DNA of 64,000 nt from Amycolatopsis marina (GCF_900111885.1 NZ_FOKG01000007.1:186001-250000), one strand, 5' to 3'. Numbered from the stretch's first letter, positions 1-8,563 are shown. Program-made: numbers and translations. The notes: generated from the letters alone by a model not told the origin.

Positions 1-209
1 GGCCCGCTGCCCTGTTCCCGCAGGAGTGCGGTGGCCAGGAAGTAGACCGCGGACTTCCCCCACCCCGTGCGCTGGACGACCAGTGCCCTGCGGCGCTGTG
101 CCACCAGGGCCTCGATCGCCGTCCACTGGTCCGCACGCAGGATCGCGTCGGCACCTGCCAGTGCCCGAAGCAGTATGTCGGCGCGTTCGCGAAGGGTTTG
201 GGTGTCCAC
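1..209 (-). CDS. RecQ-like DEAD/DEAH-box helicase, N-terminal fragment
   Basis: An open frame on the minus strand runs off the left edge of the window. Read from a GTG at 209 it gives an N-terminal region followed by [20 protein letters not shown], which fits helicase motif I (Walker A variant TGWGKS) and the preceding Q-motif-like region of RecQ-family ATP-dependent helicases. Only about 69 residues are present, so RecQ as opposed to another SF2 helicase rests on the [12 protein letters not shown] signature. It is divergent from nadD, with the tandem repeat between them. The start codon is uncertain because no clear ribosome-binding site is visible. Confidence 0.72.
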   Translation of the reverse strand, partial: MDTQTLRERADILLRALAGADAILRADQWTAIEALVAQRRRALVVQRTGWGKSAVYFLATALLREQGSG

Positions 210-280
210 GTGTCCACGTCTACCGCATCGCACCGACCGGCCTCGCCGCGGCTGCCTCGACGACACGATCGATACCGCGG

Positions 281-523
281 CCTCGCTTCGCTCGGCGGCA
301 CCTCGCTACGCGACCGGGCGTAGCGGGTCACCCTGTGTTCTGGGAGCTACGCGCTCTGCCGGTGGCCTCGCTTCGCTCGGCGGCACCTCGCTACGCGACC
401 AGGCGTAGCGGGTCACCCTGTGTTCTGGGAGCTACGCGCTCTGCCGGTGGCCTCGCTTCGCTCGGCGGCACCTCGCTACGCGACCAGGCGTGGCGGGTCA
501 CCCTGTGTTCTGGGAGCTACGCT
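281..523. repeat. 85-bp tandem repeat, about 2.9 copies
   Basis: Copies begin at 281, 366 and 451, each opening with CCTCGCTTCGCTCGGCGG, so the period is exactly 85 bp. The third copy stops at about 523, seven bases before the nadD start. Copies differ by only one or two bases (for example CGGGCG against CAGGCG, and TAGCGG against TGGCGG). Each copy carries the near-palindromic CCTCGCTTCG...CCTCGCTACGCG segment. The array fills most of the 320-bp gap between the divergent helicase and nadD and must contain or displace their promoters. A frame stays open through it but shows no protein-like composition. Confidence 0.93.
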
Positions 524-529
524 CGGACC

Positions 530-1186
530 ATGTCGACACGTCGCATCGGGGTGATGGGTGGCACCTTCGACCCCGTGCATCACGGCCACCTTGTGGCGGC
601 CAGCGAGGTTCAGCACCGGTTCTGCCTCGACGAGGTCATCTTCGTGCCCACGGGGCAGCCGTGGCAGAAGTCCGACCGGGTCGTCACCAAGGCCGAGGAC
701 CGCTACCTGATGACCGTCATCGCGACGGCGTCGAACCCGGTGTTCTCCGTGAGCCGGGTCGACATCGACCGAGGTGGGCAAACCTACACGGTGGACACGC
801 TGCGGGACCTGAACGCCGAGTTTCCCGACGACGAACTGTTCTTCATCACCGGTGCCGATGCGCTGGAACAGATCCTGACCTGGCGTAACGCGGACGAACT
901 CTTCGATCTCGCGCATTTCATCGGTGTCACCCGTCCGGGTTACCACCTCAACGACCACCATCTGCCCAGCGGCAAGGTCAGCCTGGTCGAGGTCACCGCG
1001 ATGGCCATTTCCTCGAGCGGCTGCAGGGAACGGGTGCGTGGGGGTGAGCAGGTCTGGTACCTCGTGCCCGACGGCGTCGTCCGGTACATAGCCAAGCGCA
1101 AGTTGTACCGCCCGGACGGGGAACAGCCTGGCCGGGGCGACTCCGGAGGCGGACGGGTAGGCTGCTCGGGGCATATCAATACCTGA
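530..1186 (+). CDS. nadD: Nicotinate-mononucleotide adenylyltransferase
   Basis: Transfers AMP from ATP to nicotinate mononucleotide in NAD synthesis; cytosolic. The 218-residue protein starts [20 protein letters not shown], carrying the nucleotidyltransferase GGTFDPxHxGH motif at residues 10-20. The C-terminal substrate loop reads [10 protein letters not shown], where many homologues have ISSTxIR. The frame stays open far upstream through the 85-bp repeats, but homology begins at the ATG at 530, so the extension is not coding. The stop at 1184-1186 is followed at once by the rsfS ribosome-binding site, and the order nadD-rsfS-phosphatase is conserved in actinobacteria. Confidence 0.95.
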   Translation: MSTRRIGVMGGTFDPVHHGHLVAASEVQHRFCLDEVIFVPTGQPWQKSDRVVTKAEDRYLMTVIATASNPVFSVSRVDIDRGGQTYTVDTLRDLNAEFPDDELFFITGADALEQILTWRNADELFDLAHFIGVTRPGYHLNDHHLPSGKVSLVEVTAMAISSSGCRERVRGGEQVWYLVPDGVVRYIAKRKLYRPDGEQPGRGDSGGGRVGCSGHINT

Positions 1187-1195
1187 AGGAGCACT

Positions 1196-1618
1196 GTGGC
1201 AGCGACGGCCGAAGCACGAAACCTCGCGACGGCGGCCGCCCACGCGGCGGCGGACAAGAAGGCGAGCGACATCGTCGTTCTCGACGTGTCCGACCAACTG
1301 GTCATCACCGACGCGTTCGTGATCGCCTCCGCGCCCAACGAGCGCCAGGTGGGCGCGATCGTCGACAACGTCGAGGAGAAGCTGCGCGGGGCCGGGCACA
1401 AGCCGGTCCGGCGTGAGGGCGCCCGTGAGGGACGCTGGGTACTGCTCGACTATGTGGACGTGGTCGTGCACGTCCAGCACGACGAGGAGCGCTCGTTCTA
1501 CGGTCTCGAGCGGTTGTGGAAGGACTGCCCGCGCATCGAGGTTCCGGATCTGGACCTCGGTCCCGGCCCGGAGCAGGGTGACGGGGTGTCGGCAGGCGAG
1601 GGGCACGAGGAACGGTGA
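1196..1618 (+). CDS. rsfS: Ribosomal silencing factor RsfS
   Basis: A 140-residue member of the RsfS/Iojap (DUF143) family, which binds ribosomal protein uL14 on the 50S subunit and blocks subunit joining when nutrients run low. Conserved elements include ASDIVVLDVSDQLVITDAFV, the APNERQVGAIVDNVEE segment and DYVDVVVHVQHDEERSFYGLE, followed by a GE-rich tail. It starts at GTG 1196 with AAGGAGC just upstream, inside the end of nadD. Its TGA overlaps the GTG of the next gene (GTGA), suggesting translational coupling. Confidence 0.95.
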   Translation: MAATAEARNLATAAAHAAADKKASDIVVLDVSDQLVITDAFVIASAPNERQVGAIVDNVEEKLRGAGHKPVRREGAREGRWVLLDYVDVVVHVQHDEERSFYGLERLWKDCPRIEVPDLDLGPGPEQGDGVSAGEGHEER

Positions 1619-2226
1619 CGTTGCGGCGCCTCGTCCTCTGGCGGCACGGCGAGACGGACTACAACGCCGCGGGCCGGATGCAGGGGCACCTGGACTCCGC
1701 GCTGACCCAGGTGGGCTGGAACCAGGCACGCTTCGCGGTGCCCGCGCTCGCCAGGTTCCAGCCGGATCTCATCATCGCCTCGGACCTGCGCCGTGCCACC
1801 GACACAGCCACCGTCCTCGCCGAGTCGATCGGCGTTCCGCTGCGGATCGACAAGCGCCTGCGGGAGACACATCTCGGCGAGTGGCAGGGCCTGACCGGAG
1901 CCGAGGTCGACGAACGCTCGCCCGGCGAGCGGGAACGCTGGCGGCTCGATTCCACCTGGGCCCCGCCCGGGGGTGAGTCCCGCGTCGACGTCGCCGACCG
2001 GGCGGTGGAGGTCGTAGCCGACCTGCACACGGCCGAGGAGCCGAGCGAAACCGTCCTGCTCGCTGCCCACGGGGGTCTGATTCTCGCGCTCACCGCGCGC
2101 CTGGTCGGCCTGCCCGTCGCGAGCTGGCCGGTCCTCGGCGGCATCGGCAACTGCCACTGGGTCGAACTGGGGCTGCGAAACGGCGCCTGGCGCCTGCACG
2201 CGTACAACGCCGGCATGACCGGCTAG
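1615..2226 (+). CDS. gpgP: Histidine phosphatase, glucosyl-3-phosphoglycerate phosphatase homologue
   Basis: A 203-residue phosphoglycerate-mutase-like phosphatase. The catalytic RHG motif is at residues 10-12 (LWRHGETDYN), the acid/base region is ETHLGEWQG, and the second catalytic His lies in LAAHGGLI. In mycobacteria the gene in this position (Rv2419c) dephosphorylates glucosyl-3-phosphoglycerate on the way to methylglucose lipopolysaccharides. The same neighbours occur here: nadD and rsfS before, an octT homologue after. The specific substrate is inferred from family and synteny; a broader phosphatase activity is possible. Confidence 0.85.
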   Translation: MTLRRLVLWRHGETDYNAAGRMQGHLDSALTQVGWNQARFAVPALARFQPDLIIASDLRRATDTATVLAESIGVPLRIDKRLRETHLGEWQGLTGAEVDERSPGERERWRLDSTWAPPGGESRVDVADRAVEVVADLHTAEEPSETVLLAAHGGLILALTARLVGLPVASWPVLGGIGNCHWVELGLRNGAWRLHAYNAGMTG

Positions 2227-2229
2227 GAC

Positions 2230-3003
2230 ATGAGCGCGACAGCCGAAGAGGGTCAAGTGCCGGTGGGGGACCGGGGTGCCTCACCACGGATCCTGGTGTT
2301 CGCCGACTCGCTGAGCTTTCACGGTCCCGACGGCGCGCACGCGGCCGACGAGCCGGATCTCTGGCCCAACGTGACCGCCCGCGCCCTCGGCGGCTCCGCC
2401 GACCTCGTCGGCGGCATCGGCTGGACGGCGCGTGACGCGTGGTGGTCGCTCACCGGCGACCCGCGCGTCTGGGCGGATCTGCACCACGCCGATGTCGTCG
2501 TGCTCGCGGTGGGCAGCATGGACACCCTTCCCTCGCCCCTGCCCACCTACCTGCGAACCGGGCTGCGGTACCTGCGCCCCGCCGGGCTGCGCAGGACCGC
2601 GCGCGGCGCCTACCTGCGTGCCCAGCCGAGGCTCGCCGTCGCACTGCGGGGCAGGCCTGCCGTACTGCCGACCAAACTGACCGTGCACTACCTGCGGACG
2701 GCCGTCGACGCACTGCGCGTGCTGCGTCCCGAACTGCCGATCGTGGGCTGGCTGCCTTCGGTCCACCGGGCCGCGTCCTACGGCTATGTCCACACGGTGC
2801 GTCACCGGACGGCGGCCGCCATGACGGAGTGGGGAAGTTCGGCGGGTGTGCCGCTGCTGGATCTGCCCACCGTGGTCGGGTCGCACGTGCTGGGCGGCCA
2901 CGGCAATCCGGACGGAATGCACTGGGGCTGGGACGGGCACCGGGCGGTGGGCGCTGCCATGGCGGAGCTGATCACCCCGCTGCTCACCCGGGACGGCACG
3001 TAG
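2230..3003 (+). CDS. octT: SGNH-fold acyltransferase, diglucosylglycerate octanoyltransferase homologue
   Basis: A 257-residue SGNH/GDSL-type protein. The nucleophile block is FADSLSF with Ser27, the third block is AVGSMDTLP, and the catalytic Asp-His pair is in NPDGMHWGWDGH near the C terminus. M. tuberculosis OctT (Rv2418c), in the same position after gpgP, octanoylates diglucosylglycerate in methylglucose lipopolysaccharide synthesis. Assignment rests on motif plus gene order; an SGNH hydrolase of other specificity cannot be excluded. It starts at ATG 2230, three bases after the gpgP stop. Confidence 0.78.
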   Translation: MSATAEEGQVPVGDRGASPRILVFADSLSFHGPDGAHAADEPDLWPNVTARALGGSADLVGGIGWTARDAWWSLTGDPRVWADLHHADVVVLAVGSMDTLPSPLPTYLRTGLRYLRPAGLRRTARGAYLRAQPRLAVALRGRPAVLPTKLTVHYLRTAVDALRVLRPELPIVGWLPSVHRAASYGYVHTVRHRTAAAMTEWGSSAGVPLLDLPTVVGSHVLGGHGNPDGMHWGWDGHRAVGAAMAELITPLLTRDGT

Positions 3004-3012
3004 GCTGAGCTG

Positions 3013-3864
3013 GTGCCGGTCGCAGTTGTCACGGACTCCACAGCCCATCTGCCGGAGGGCTTCGCCGAGCGCCACCACATCAGGGTGGTGCCGCTGCACG
3101 TCCTGATCGACGGCATCGCGGCGCTCGACGGCACCGACGTGGGGCCCGCCGCGCTGGCCGAGGCGCTCGGGCAACGACGAATCGTGACGACCTCCAGGCC
3201 CACCCCAGGGGAGTTCGCCGCGGCGTTCCGAGCCGCTCTCGACGACGGTGCGGACAGTGTGGTCTCGATCCACCTTTCCCGGGACCTGTCCGGTACCTGG
3301 GAGGCGGCTGTGCTCGCCGCGCAGGAGGTCGGGCCGGACATCGTGCGGGTGGTCGACTCGCGCACCACCGCCATGGGGCTCGGGTTCGCGGCCCTGCACG
3401 CGGCCACCGCCGCGGCTGACGGGGCGGACAGCGCCGAGGTCGAGGCGGTCGCCGTGCGGACGGCGGCACGCTCGGAGACGTTGTTCGCGGTGGAGACACT
3501 GGAGCATCTGCGCAGAGGCGGGCGGATCGGTCCCGGCGCCGCCCTGCTGGGAACCGCGCTGGCGATGAAGCCGGTGCTCCGCATGGACGACGGGCAGATT
3601 CGGCCGCTGGAAAAGGTACGGACGATGAACCGTGCGGTGGCGAGACTGGTCGATCTCGCTGTGGAGGCCGCCGGGGAAGGCAGTCCCGAACTGGCGGTCC
3701 ACCACCTCGCGGCACCCGAGCGGGCGGTGGAGCTGGCGAACCGGCTGGAGGACCGGCTGCCGGGCTCAGGCGGGTGTGTCGTGTCCGAGATCGGCGCGGT
3801 CATCGGTGCGCATACCGGGCCCGGCGTGCTCGGGATCGTGGTCCAGCGCACGGCGGGAGACTGA
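3013..3864 (+). CDS. DegV family fatty-acid-binding protein
   Basis: A 283-residue DegV protein. Bacterial DegV/FakB proteins hold a fatty acid and can present it to a fatty acid kinase; the partner is not in this window. Conserved elements are VTDSTAHLPE at the N terminus, TTSRPTPGEF, LSRDLSGTW, VDSRTTAMGLGF, LEHLRRGGRIG and GAHTGPGVLG at the C terminus. It starts at GTG 3013, about ten bases after octT, and corresponds in position to Rv2417c. It probably closes the nadD-to-degV transcription unit. Confidence 0.92.
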   Translation: MPVAVVTDSTAHLPEGFAERHHIRVVPLHVLIDGIAALDGTDVGPAALAEALGQRRIVTTSRPTPGEFAAAFRAALDDGADSVVSIHLSRDLSGTWEAAVLAAQEVGPDIVRVVDSRTTAMGLGFAALHAATAAADGADSAEVEAVAVRTAARSETLFAVETLEHLRRGGRIGPGAALLGTALAMKPVLRMDDGQIRPLEKVRTMNRAVARLVDLAVEAAGEGSPELAVHHLAAPERAVELANRLEDRLPGSGGCVVSEIGAVIGAHTGPGVLGIVVQRTAGD

Positions 3865-3943
3865 CGGCGCCGGTGAGAGCCGAACTGGCCGCCGTAAGCA
3901 TGCGCATGAACCCGCTTGGCCGGAGGCACGTCCTGGCGACGCG

Positions 3944-3963
3944 ATCGCGTCACGGATTCTCAG
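3944..3963. repeat. Dispersed 20-bp motif, copy 1
   Basis: The 20 bases ATCGCGTCACGGATTCTCAG recur with one mismatch at 11430-11449. Both copies lie just downstream of a plus-strand gene. Here the 5' arm is altered and the segment is followed by GACGCTGAG, so folding is weaker than in copy 2. It may be a decayed terminator or a small repeat family. Confidence 0.6.
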
Positions 3964-3994
3964 ACCGACGCTGAGTGCCTATCGTTTCCGCGAG

Positions 3995-4021
3995 TTGTCC
4001 ACGGGTACCGAGTTGTCCACA
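3995..4021 (+). promoter_or_regulatory. Pair of DnaA-box-like sequences
   Basis: TTGTCCACG at 3995-4003 and TTGTCCACA at 4013-4021 lie 18 bp apart in the same orientation; the second is identical to the actinobacterial DnaA-box consensus. A weaker CTGTCCACC follows at 4038-4046. They sit in the 211-bp gap between degV and comEA. They could bind DnaA for gene regulation or titration, but no origin-like AT-rich region or dnaA/dnaN neighbourhood is present. Confidence 0.5.
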
Positions 4022-4075
4022 GCCTGCCGGATTGAGGCTGTCCACCCGGCTTCGCCGCTTCCTAGCGTGGGCCTC

Positions 4076-4870
4076 GTGTCGAACGAATCATCGAGCAACA
4101 GCAGGCTCCTCCACCTGAAGAACCAGGCCGAGGCCGCCGAGCGCGGACAGGGTCGCGAGCACGGCGAGCACGGCGAGCACCGAGAGCGGGACGGACCGGT
4201 TTCCGGAGCGCTCGGCCGGATGGTCGACCGGTGGCTGCCCGGCTCCATGGCGAGTACGCGTGGTCCGGGGCGACGCCGGGGAGTCACCATCGCCGCGCTG
4301 CTGGGTGTCCTGAGTGCGGTGGTGCTCGCCGTGGTGTTGATCCGAGGCGGTCCCGGCGCCGAGGCGCCCCCACCACTGCCGCTCGCCGGAGAACGCGCCA
4401 CCGTGCCGGCGGAATCGGGTGCACCCGTCAAACCCGAGGCGGACGAGCCGGTGGTCGTGAGTGTTGTCGGCAAGGTGCGTGAGCCGGGACTGGTCACCGT
4501 CCCTGCCGGGTCACGGGTCGCGGTCGCCGTCGAAGCGGCAGGTGGCGCGCAGGACGGAGTGGACCTGGCTTCGGTGAATCTGGCGCGCAAGCTGACCGAC
4601 GGCGAGCAGATCCACGTCGGCCTGCCGGTCTCTCCGCCGATGGAAGCGGTTGGTGGAGGTCCGCCCGGGGCGCAGGCGAAGATCGACCTCAACACGGCGA
4701 CCGCGAAGCAACTCGATGACCTGCCCGGGATCGGGGAGGTCACCGCCGGGCGCATCCTGGACTGGCGCACCGAACACGGGGCGTTCACCTCGGTGGAACA
4801 GTTGCGTGAGGTGGAGGGGATCGGGGACACGCGGCTGTCGCGGCTGCGTGACCAGGTGAGTGTGGGGTGA
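4076..4870 (+). CDS. comEA: ComEA-like DNA-binding protein with SLBB and helix-hairpin-helix domains
   Basis: A 264-residue membrane-anchored protein of the ComEA family, which binds double-stranded DNA outside the cell and hands it to ComEC. From the GTG at 4076 there is a charged N-terminal stretch containing a GEHGEH repeat, one membrane helix at about residues 70-92, an SLBB-type domain (VVVSVVGKVREPGLVTVPAG onward) and a C-terminal pair of helix-hairpin-helix motifs (KIDLNTATAKQLDDLPGIGE and LREVEGIGDTRLSRL). The start is uncertain: an ATG at 4220 would still precede the membrane segment. Its stop overlaps the comEC start (GTGA). Confidence 0.88.
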   Translation: MSNESSSNSRLLHLKNQAEAAERGQGREHGEHGEHRERDGPVSGALGRMVDRWLPGSMASTRGPGRRRGVTIAALLGVLSAVVLAVVLIRGGPGAEAPPPLPLAGERATVPAESGAPVKPEADEPVVVSVVGKVREPGLVTVPAGSRVAVAVEAAGGAQDGVDLASVNLARKLTDGEQIHVGLPVSPPMEAVGGGPPGAQAKIDLNTATAKQLDDLPGIGEVTAGRILDWRTEHGAFTSVEQLREVEGIGDTRLSRLRDQVSVG

Positions 4871-7260
4871 TCGACAGCGGGACACGCCGTGCGGACACCT
4901 CGCGGGCGGGCCCCGATCTCCGGCTGCTGCCCGCTGCGTGTGCCGTATGGCTCGCGGCGTTGCTGGGATTGTTGTGGGGGTGGTGGGCCGCGCTGCTGTG
5001 CGGCTCGGCAGCCGCGCTGCTCGGCGCGCTCTGGCTGGGCAGGTCGGTCGGCGAGCAACGGCCGGGGCGATCAGCCACGGCGGCTGCCGCGCTGGCGGTG
5101 TGCGGTGTGGTCGCGGCACTGCTGGTGACGGTCCAGGTGGCGCGGGCGCAACAGGATCCCCTGCGCGTGGCCGCTGGCCAGGGTGCGGAGGTGGTGCTGC
5201 GGGCGGAGGTGGCCGAGCGTCCGCGCCCGGTGCGCTCCACCGGTTACGCGGGGCAGCAGGGTGGTTCGAGGTCGGTGCTGGTCGTGGTGCGGGTGGAGTC
5301 CGCGATGCGGGCCGGCGCCGCACTGACAAGCAGGGGGAGGGTGCTGCTGATCGCGAATGCCGTCCACTGGTCCGGTCTGCTGCCGGGGCAGTCGTTCACT
5401 GTCCACTGCGGACTGACGCAGGCTCGCCCAGCCGAGCTGACGGTCGCGGTGTGTTTCGTTCGAGGGCCGCCCGGGGCGGTGAGTGGCGCGTCCTGGTGGC
5501 AGCGCGGCGCCGACAGGATGCGCGCGTCCCTGCGTCGTGCGGCCTCGGTGCTGGCGGACGAGCCGGCGGGATTGCTCCCCGGGCTCGTCGTCGGCGACAC
5601 CAGCCAACTGTCGGTACGGGTGGAGCAGGAGTTCCTCGATGCGGGGATGTCCCACCTGACGGCGGTGTCCGGCGCCAACATCACGGTTGTCTGCGGGGCG
5701 ATTCTGCTGCTGTTGCGTGCGGCGAGGGTGGGGCCCCGGTTGCGGGCCGGCGCTGCGGGTGTGGCGCTGGTCGGCTTTGTCGTCCTCGTCGGCCCGGAAC
5801 CCACGGTGCTGCGCGCCGGGGTGATGGGCGCGGTGGGGCTGCTCGCGCTGGCGCTCGGTCGCGACGGTTCCGCCCTGCCTGCGCTGGCCGCCGCGGTGGT
5901 CGGTCTGGTGCTGCACGACCCAGGAATGGCGGTGAACTTCGGCTTCGCCCTGTCGGTGGTCGCGACGGCGGGGCTCGTGCTCGTGGCACCGCGCTGGACG
6001 GAGCGGATGCGCCGCAGGGGCGTGCCCGCAGTGGTCGCGGCCGCCCTTGCCGTGCCGCTCGCGGCGTTTCTCGTGACGGCGCCGATCGTGGCGGGCATGG
6101 CAGGCAGCCTCAGCGCTGTCGCCGTCGCGGCGAACGTGCTGGCCGCCCCTGTGGTGGCTCCGGTGACGGTGCTCGGGGTCGCGGTGAGCGTGCTCGCGGG
6201 TCCCTGGCCGTTCGGGGCAGGCTTGCTCGTGCGGATCGCCGGTCCCGGCGTCGACTGGCTGATTCTGGTGGCCAGGCAGGCGGCGGCCGTTCCCGGCGCC
6301 GTGGTGCCATGGCCGTCGGGCTGGTGGGGTGGTCTGCTCGCCGCGCTCACGGTCGCCACGGCGGTCGTCGCGTTGCGTTACCGGCCGGTACGGACAGGGC
6401 TTGCGGTCGCACTGGTCGTGCTGCTGCTCGTCGTCGTGCCGGTCCGGGTCGTGGCGCCCACATGGCCGCCCTCGGACTGGTCGGTGGTGGCCTGTGATGT
6501 CGGGCAGGGTGACGGCGTCGTACTCACGACCGGGGAGCGGGGACGCGCGGTCGTGGTGGACACCGGGCCCCGGCCCGGTCCGGTGGACCGCTGCCTCGAT
6601 CGGCTCGACGTGGACCGGGTGCCCCTGATCGTCCTCAGCCATCTGCACGCCGACCATATCGGCGGCCTCAGTTCGGTGTTCGAGGGCAGGGCCGTGGGTG
6701 GGATCGCGCTCGGGCCGGGGCGGACACCGGACTGGGCATGGCGGGAGGTCGCGGACCTGGCGGCGGAACACCAGGTTCCGCTGCTCGAACTCGCCACCGG
6801 CGATCGGTTCGGCTGGCCGGGGCTGGACATCGAGGTCATCGGCCCGAGATACGTTCCGCCTACGGAAGCCGGCGCCGATCAGGACGGGACGAGTATCAAC
6901 AACTCCTCGGTCGTGGCGGTCGCCACGACCGAGGCAGGCAGAGTCCTGCTCACCGGCGACATCGAACTGACCGCGCAGGCCGATCTGCTGGCGGCGGAGA
7001 CGGATCTGCGGGCCGAGATACTCAAGATTCCGCACCACGGCAGCCGCTTCTCCCTGCCGGAGTTCCTCGGTGCGGTGCGGGCGCGGGTGGCGCTGGTTAG
7101 TGTCGGTGCGGACAACACCTACGGCCATCCCAGTCCGCGCACCCTTCGGGTACTCACGGGGGATGGAACGCTGGTCGCTCGCACCGACACGAGCGGGGAC
7201 ACCGCGGTGGTGCCCGGCGAAACCGGGCCCTCCGTGGTGCGCAGGGGACCGGGCCGGTGA
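4867..7260 (+). CDS. comEC: ComEC/Rec2 DNA-uptake channel with metallo-beta-lactamase-like domain
   Basis: A 797-residue polytopic protein expected to carry single-stranded DNA across the membrane. It has N-terminal membrane segments, an OB-like DUF4131 region, the Competence domain with LPGLVVGDTSQL and MSHLTAVSGANIT, more membrane helices, and a C-terminal metallo-beta-lactamase-like domain with DVGQGDG, SHLHADHIGG and KIPHHGSR. The metal ligands look intact, as in the long ComEC form. It is coupled to comEA by GTGA. Pilus or ssDNA-processing partners are not nearby, so competence itself is not demonstrated. Confidence 0.93.
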   Translation: MIDSGTRRADTSRAGPDLRLLPAACAVWLAALLGLLWGWWAALLCGSAAALLGALWLGRSVGEQRPGRSATAAAALAVCGVVAALLVTVQVARAQQDPLRVAAGQGAEVVLRAEVAERPRPVRSTGYAGQQGGSRSVLVVVRVESAMRAGAALTSRGRVLLIANAVHWSGLLPGQSFTVHCGLTQARPAELTVAVCFVRGPPGAVSGASWWQRGADRMRASLRRAASVLADEPAGLLPGLVVGDTSQLSVRVEQEFLDAGMSHLTAVSGANITVVCGAILLLLRAARVGPRLRAGAAGVALVGFVVLVGPEPTVLRAGVMGAVGLLALALGRDGSALPALAAAVVGLVLHDPGMAVNFGFALSVVATAGLVLVAPRWTERMRRRGVPAVVAAALAVPLAAFLVTAPIVAGMAGSLSAVAVAANVLAAPVVAPVTVLGVAVSVLAGPWPFGAGLLVRIAGPGVDWLILVARQAAAVPGAVVPWPSGWWGGLLAALTVATAVVALRYRPVRTGLAVALVVLLLVVVPVRVVAPTWPPSDWSVVACDVGQGDGVVLTTGERGRAVVVDTGPRPGPVDRCLDRLDVDRVPLIVLSHLHADHIGGLSSVFEGRAVGGIALGPGRTPDWAWREVADLAAEHQVPLLELATGDRFGWPGLDIEVIGPRYVPPTEAGADQDGTSINNSSVVAVATTEAGRVLLTGDIELTAQADLLAAETDLRAEILKIPHHGSRFSLPEFLGAVRARVALVSVGADNTYGHPSPRTLRVLTGDGTLVARTDTSGDTAVVPGETGPSVVRRGPGR

Positions 7261-7273
7261 ATCCCGGCCCGGT
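7248..7273. terminator. Bidirectional hairpin between comEC and thrC
   Basis: A perfect 10-bp inverted repeat, ACCGGGCCGG at 7248-7257 and CCGGCCCGGT at 7264-7273, has a six-base loop that contains the comEC stop codon. The two genes converge with only 20 bases between stops, so this is the likely terminator for both. There is no T-tract, as is usual in high-GC actinobacteria. Confidence 0.7.
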
Positions 7274-7280
7274 GCCCGCG

Positions 7281-8549
7281 TTACTTTCCGAGGGCTGCCT
7301 TCACCGCATCCGCGTTCGGCGGCACGGTCGCCTTAGGACCGACGTGGTTCTCGATCGCGTCCAGTGTCTTCAGTCCGTCGCCGGTGATCAGCAGCACCGT
7401 CTCGGCGTCCGGGTCGATCTTGCCCGCTTCGATCAGCTTCTTCGCGGTCGCGACGGTGACGCCGCCCGCCGTTTCGGTGAAGATGCCCTCGGTGCGGGCC
7501 AGCAGCCGGATGCCCTCGACGACCTCCTCGTCGCTGACGTCGTCAATGGCGCCGCCGGTGCGGTTGACGACGTCGAGGACGTAGGGCCCGTCGGCCGGGT
7601 TGCCGATCGCGAGCGAGCGGGCGATGGTGTCCGGCTTGACCGGCTGCACCACGTCATGACCGTCGCGGAATGCCGAGGACACGGGGGAGCAGCCGGTGGC
7701 CTGTGCGCCGAAAATCTTGTACGGGCTGGCTTCCACGAGTCCCAGCTCGCCGAGCTCGCGGAAGCCCTTGTCCACTTTGGTCAGTTGCGAGCCGGAGGCG
7801 ATCGGGACCACGATCTGCTCGGGCAGTCGCCAGCCGAGCTGCTCGGCCACCTCGAACGCCAGGGTCTTCGACCCCTCCGAGTAGTAGGGCCGCACGTTGA
7901 CGTTCACGAACGCCCACGTCTCGCGGTCGGCGGCGAGCTGGGTCGCGAGCCGGTTCACGTCGTCGTAGTTGCCGTCTACCGCGATCAGCGAACCGTCGTA
8001 CACCGCGGTGGTGAGGATCTTCGCCCGCTCCAGGGAGGACGGGATCAGCACCACGGAGTCCCAGCCCGCGCGGGCCGCGGCGGCGGCAACGGCGTTGGCC
8101 AGGTTGCCGGTGGAGGGGCAGGCCAGGGTGTCGAAGCCGAACTCCCGCGCCGCGGCCAGCGCCACGGCGACCACCCGGTCCTTGAAGGAGTGCGTGGGGT
8201 TGCCGGTGTCGTCCTTGACCCAGAGCTTGCGGACACCGAGGGCTTTCGCGAGGCGGTCGGCGCGGACCAGTCGGGTACAGCCCGGTTCCGTGTTCGGGAT
8301 CTCCTCCACGTTGGACGGGACGGGCAACAACTTCTTGTAGCGCCAGATGTTGCGGGGGCCGGACTCGATGTCCTCGCGGCGGATCCTGCCGAAGTCGTAG
8401 GCGACTTCCAGGGGGGAGAAATCCTCGGCGGAGACGAATTCAGGGGCCAGTGGCTGGCGGTGTCCCTCTTCCTTGGACACCAGTTCCACGGCGGGGCCGA
8501 GGTCGAGCGCACGGCCGGTGGAGGTCTTCGATCCCAGGGCTGCAGTCAT
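7281..8549 (-). CDS. thrC: Threonine synthase, SAM-riboswitch controlled
   Basis: A 422-residue fold-type II PLP enzyme that converts O-phosphohomoserine to threonine. The PLP lysine is Lys123 in NPTHSFKDR, the phosphate-binding loop is PSTGNLANAVA, and the C-terminal ITGDGLK motif is present. It stands apart from the usual hom-thrC-thrB cluster, between comEC and holA, so it may be a second threonine synthase. It starts at ATG 8549 with AAAGGA at 8558-8563 and lies directly behind a SAM-I riboswitch. Control by SAM ties it to the branch between threonine and methionine synthesis. Another PLP-dependent reaction on a homoserine derivative is less likely but possible. Confidence 0.9.
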   Translation of the reverse strand: MTAALGSKTSTGRALDLGPAVELVSKEEGHRQPLAPEFVSAEDFSPLEVAYDFGRIRREDIESGPRNIWRYKKLLPVPSNVEEIPNTEPGCTRLVRADRLAKALGVRKLWVKDDTGNPTHSFKDRVVAVALAAAREFGFDTLACPSTGNLANAVAAAAARAGWDSVVLIPSSLERAKILTTAVYDGSLIAVDGNYDDVNRLATQLAADRETWAFVNVNVRPYYSEGSKTLAFEVAEQLGWRLPEQIVVPIASGSQLTKVDKGFRELGELGLVEASPYKIFGAQATGCSPVSSAFRDGHDVVQPVKPDTIARSLAIGNPADGPYVLDVVNRTGGAIDDVSDEEVVEGIRLLARTEGIFTETAGGVTVATAKKLIEAGKIDPDAETVLLITGDGLKTLDAIENHVGPKATVPPNADAVKAALGK

Positions 8550-8563
8550 CGCGAGGTCCTTTC

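Noticed and set aside
26..529. Open frame extending nadD upstream through the 85-bp repeats
   Set aside because: The added residues are repeated low-complexity sequence and NadD homology begins at the ATG at 530.
3995..4046. A chromosomal replication origin
   Set aside because: Only two or three DnaA boxes, no AT-rich unwinding region and none of dnaA, dnaN, recF or rpmH nearby.
5071..7128. Long minus-strand frame opposite comEC
   Set aside because: His/Arg/Asp-rich composition typical of the antisense of a high-GC gene, and no ribosome-binding site or family signature.
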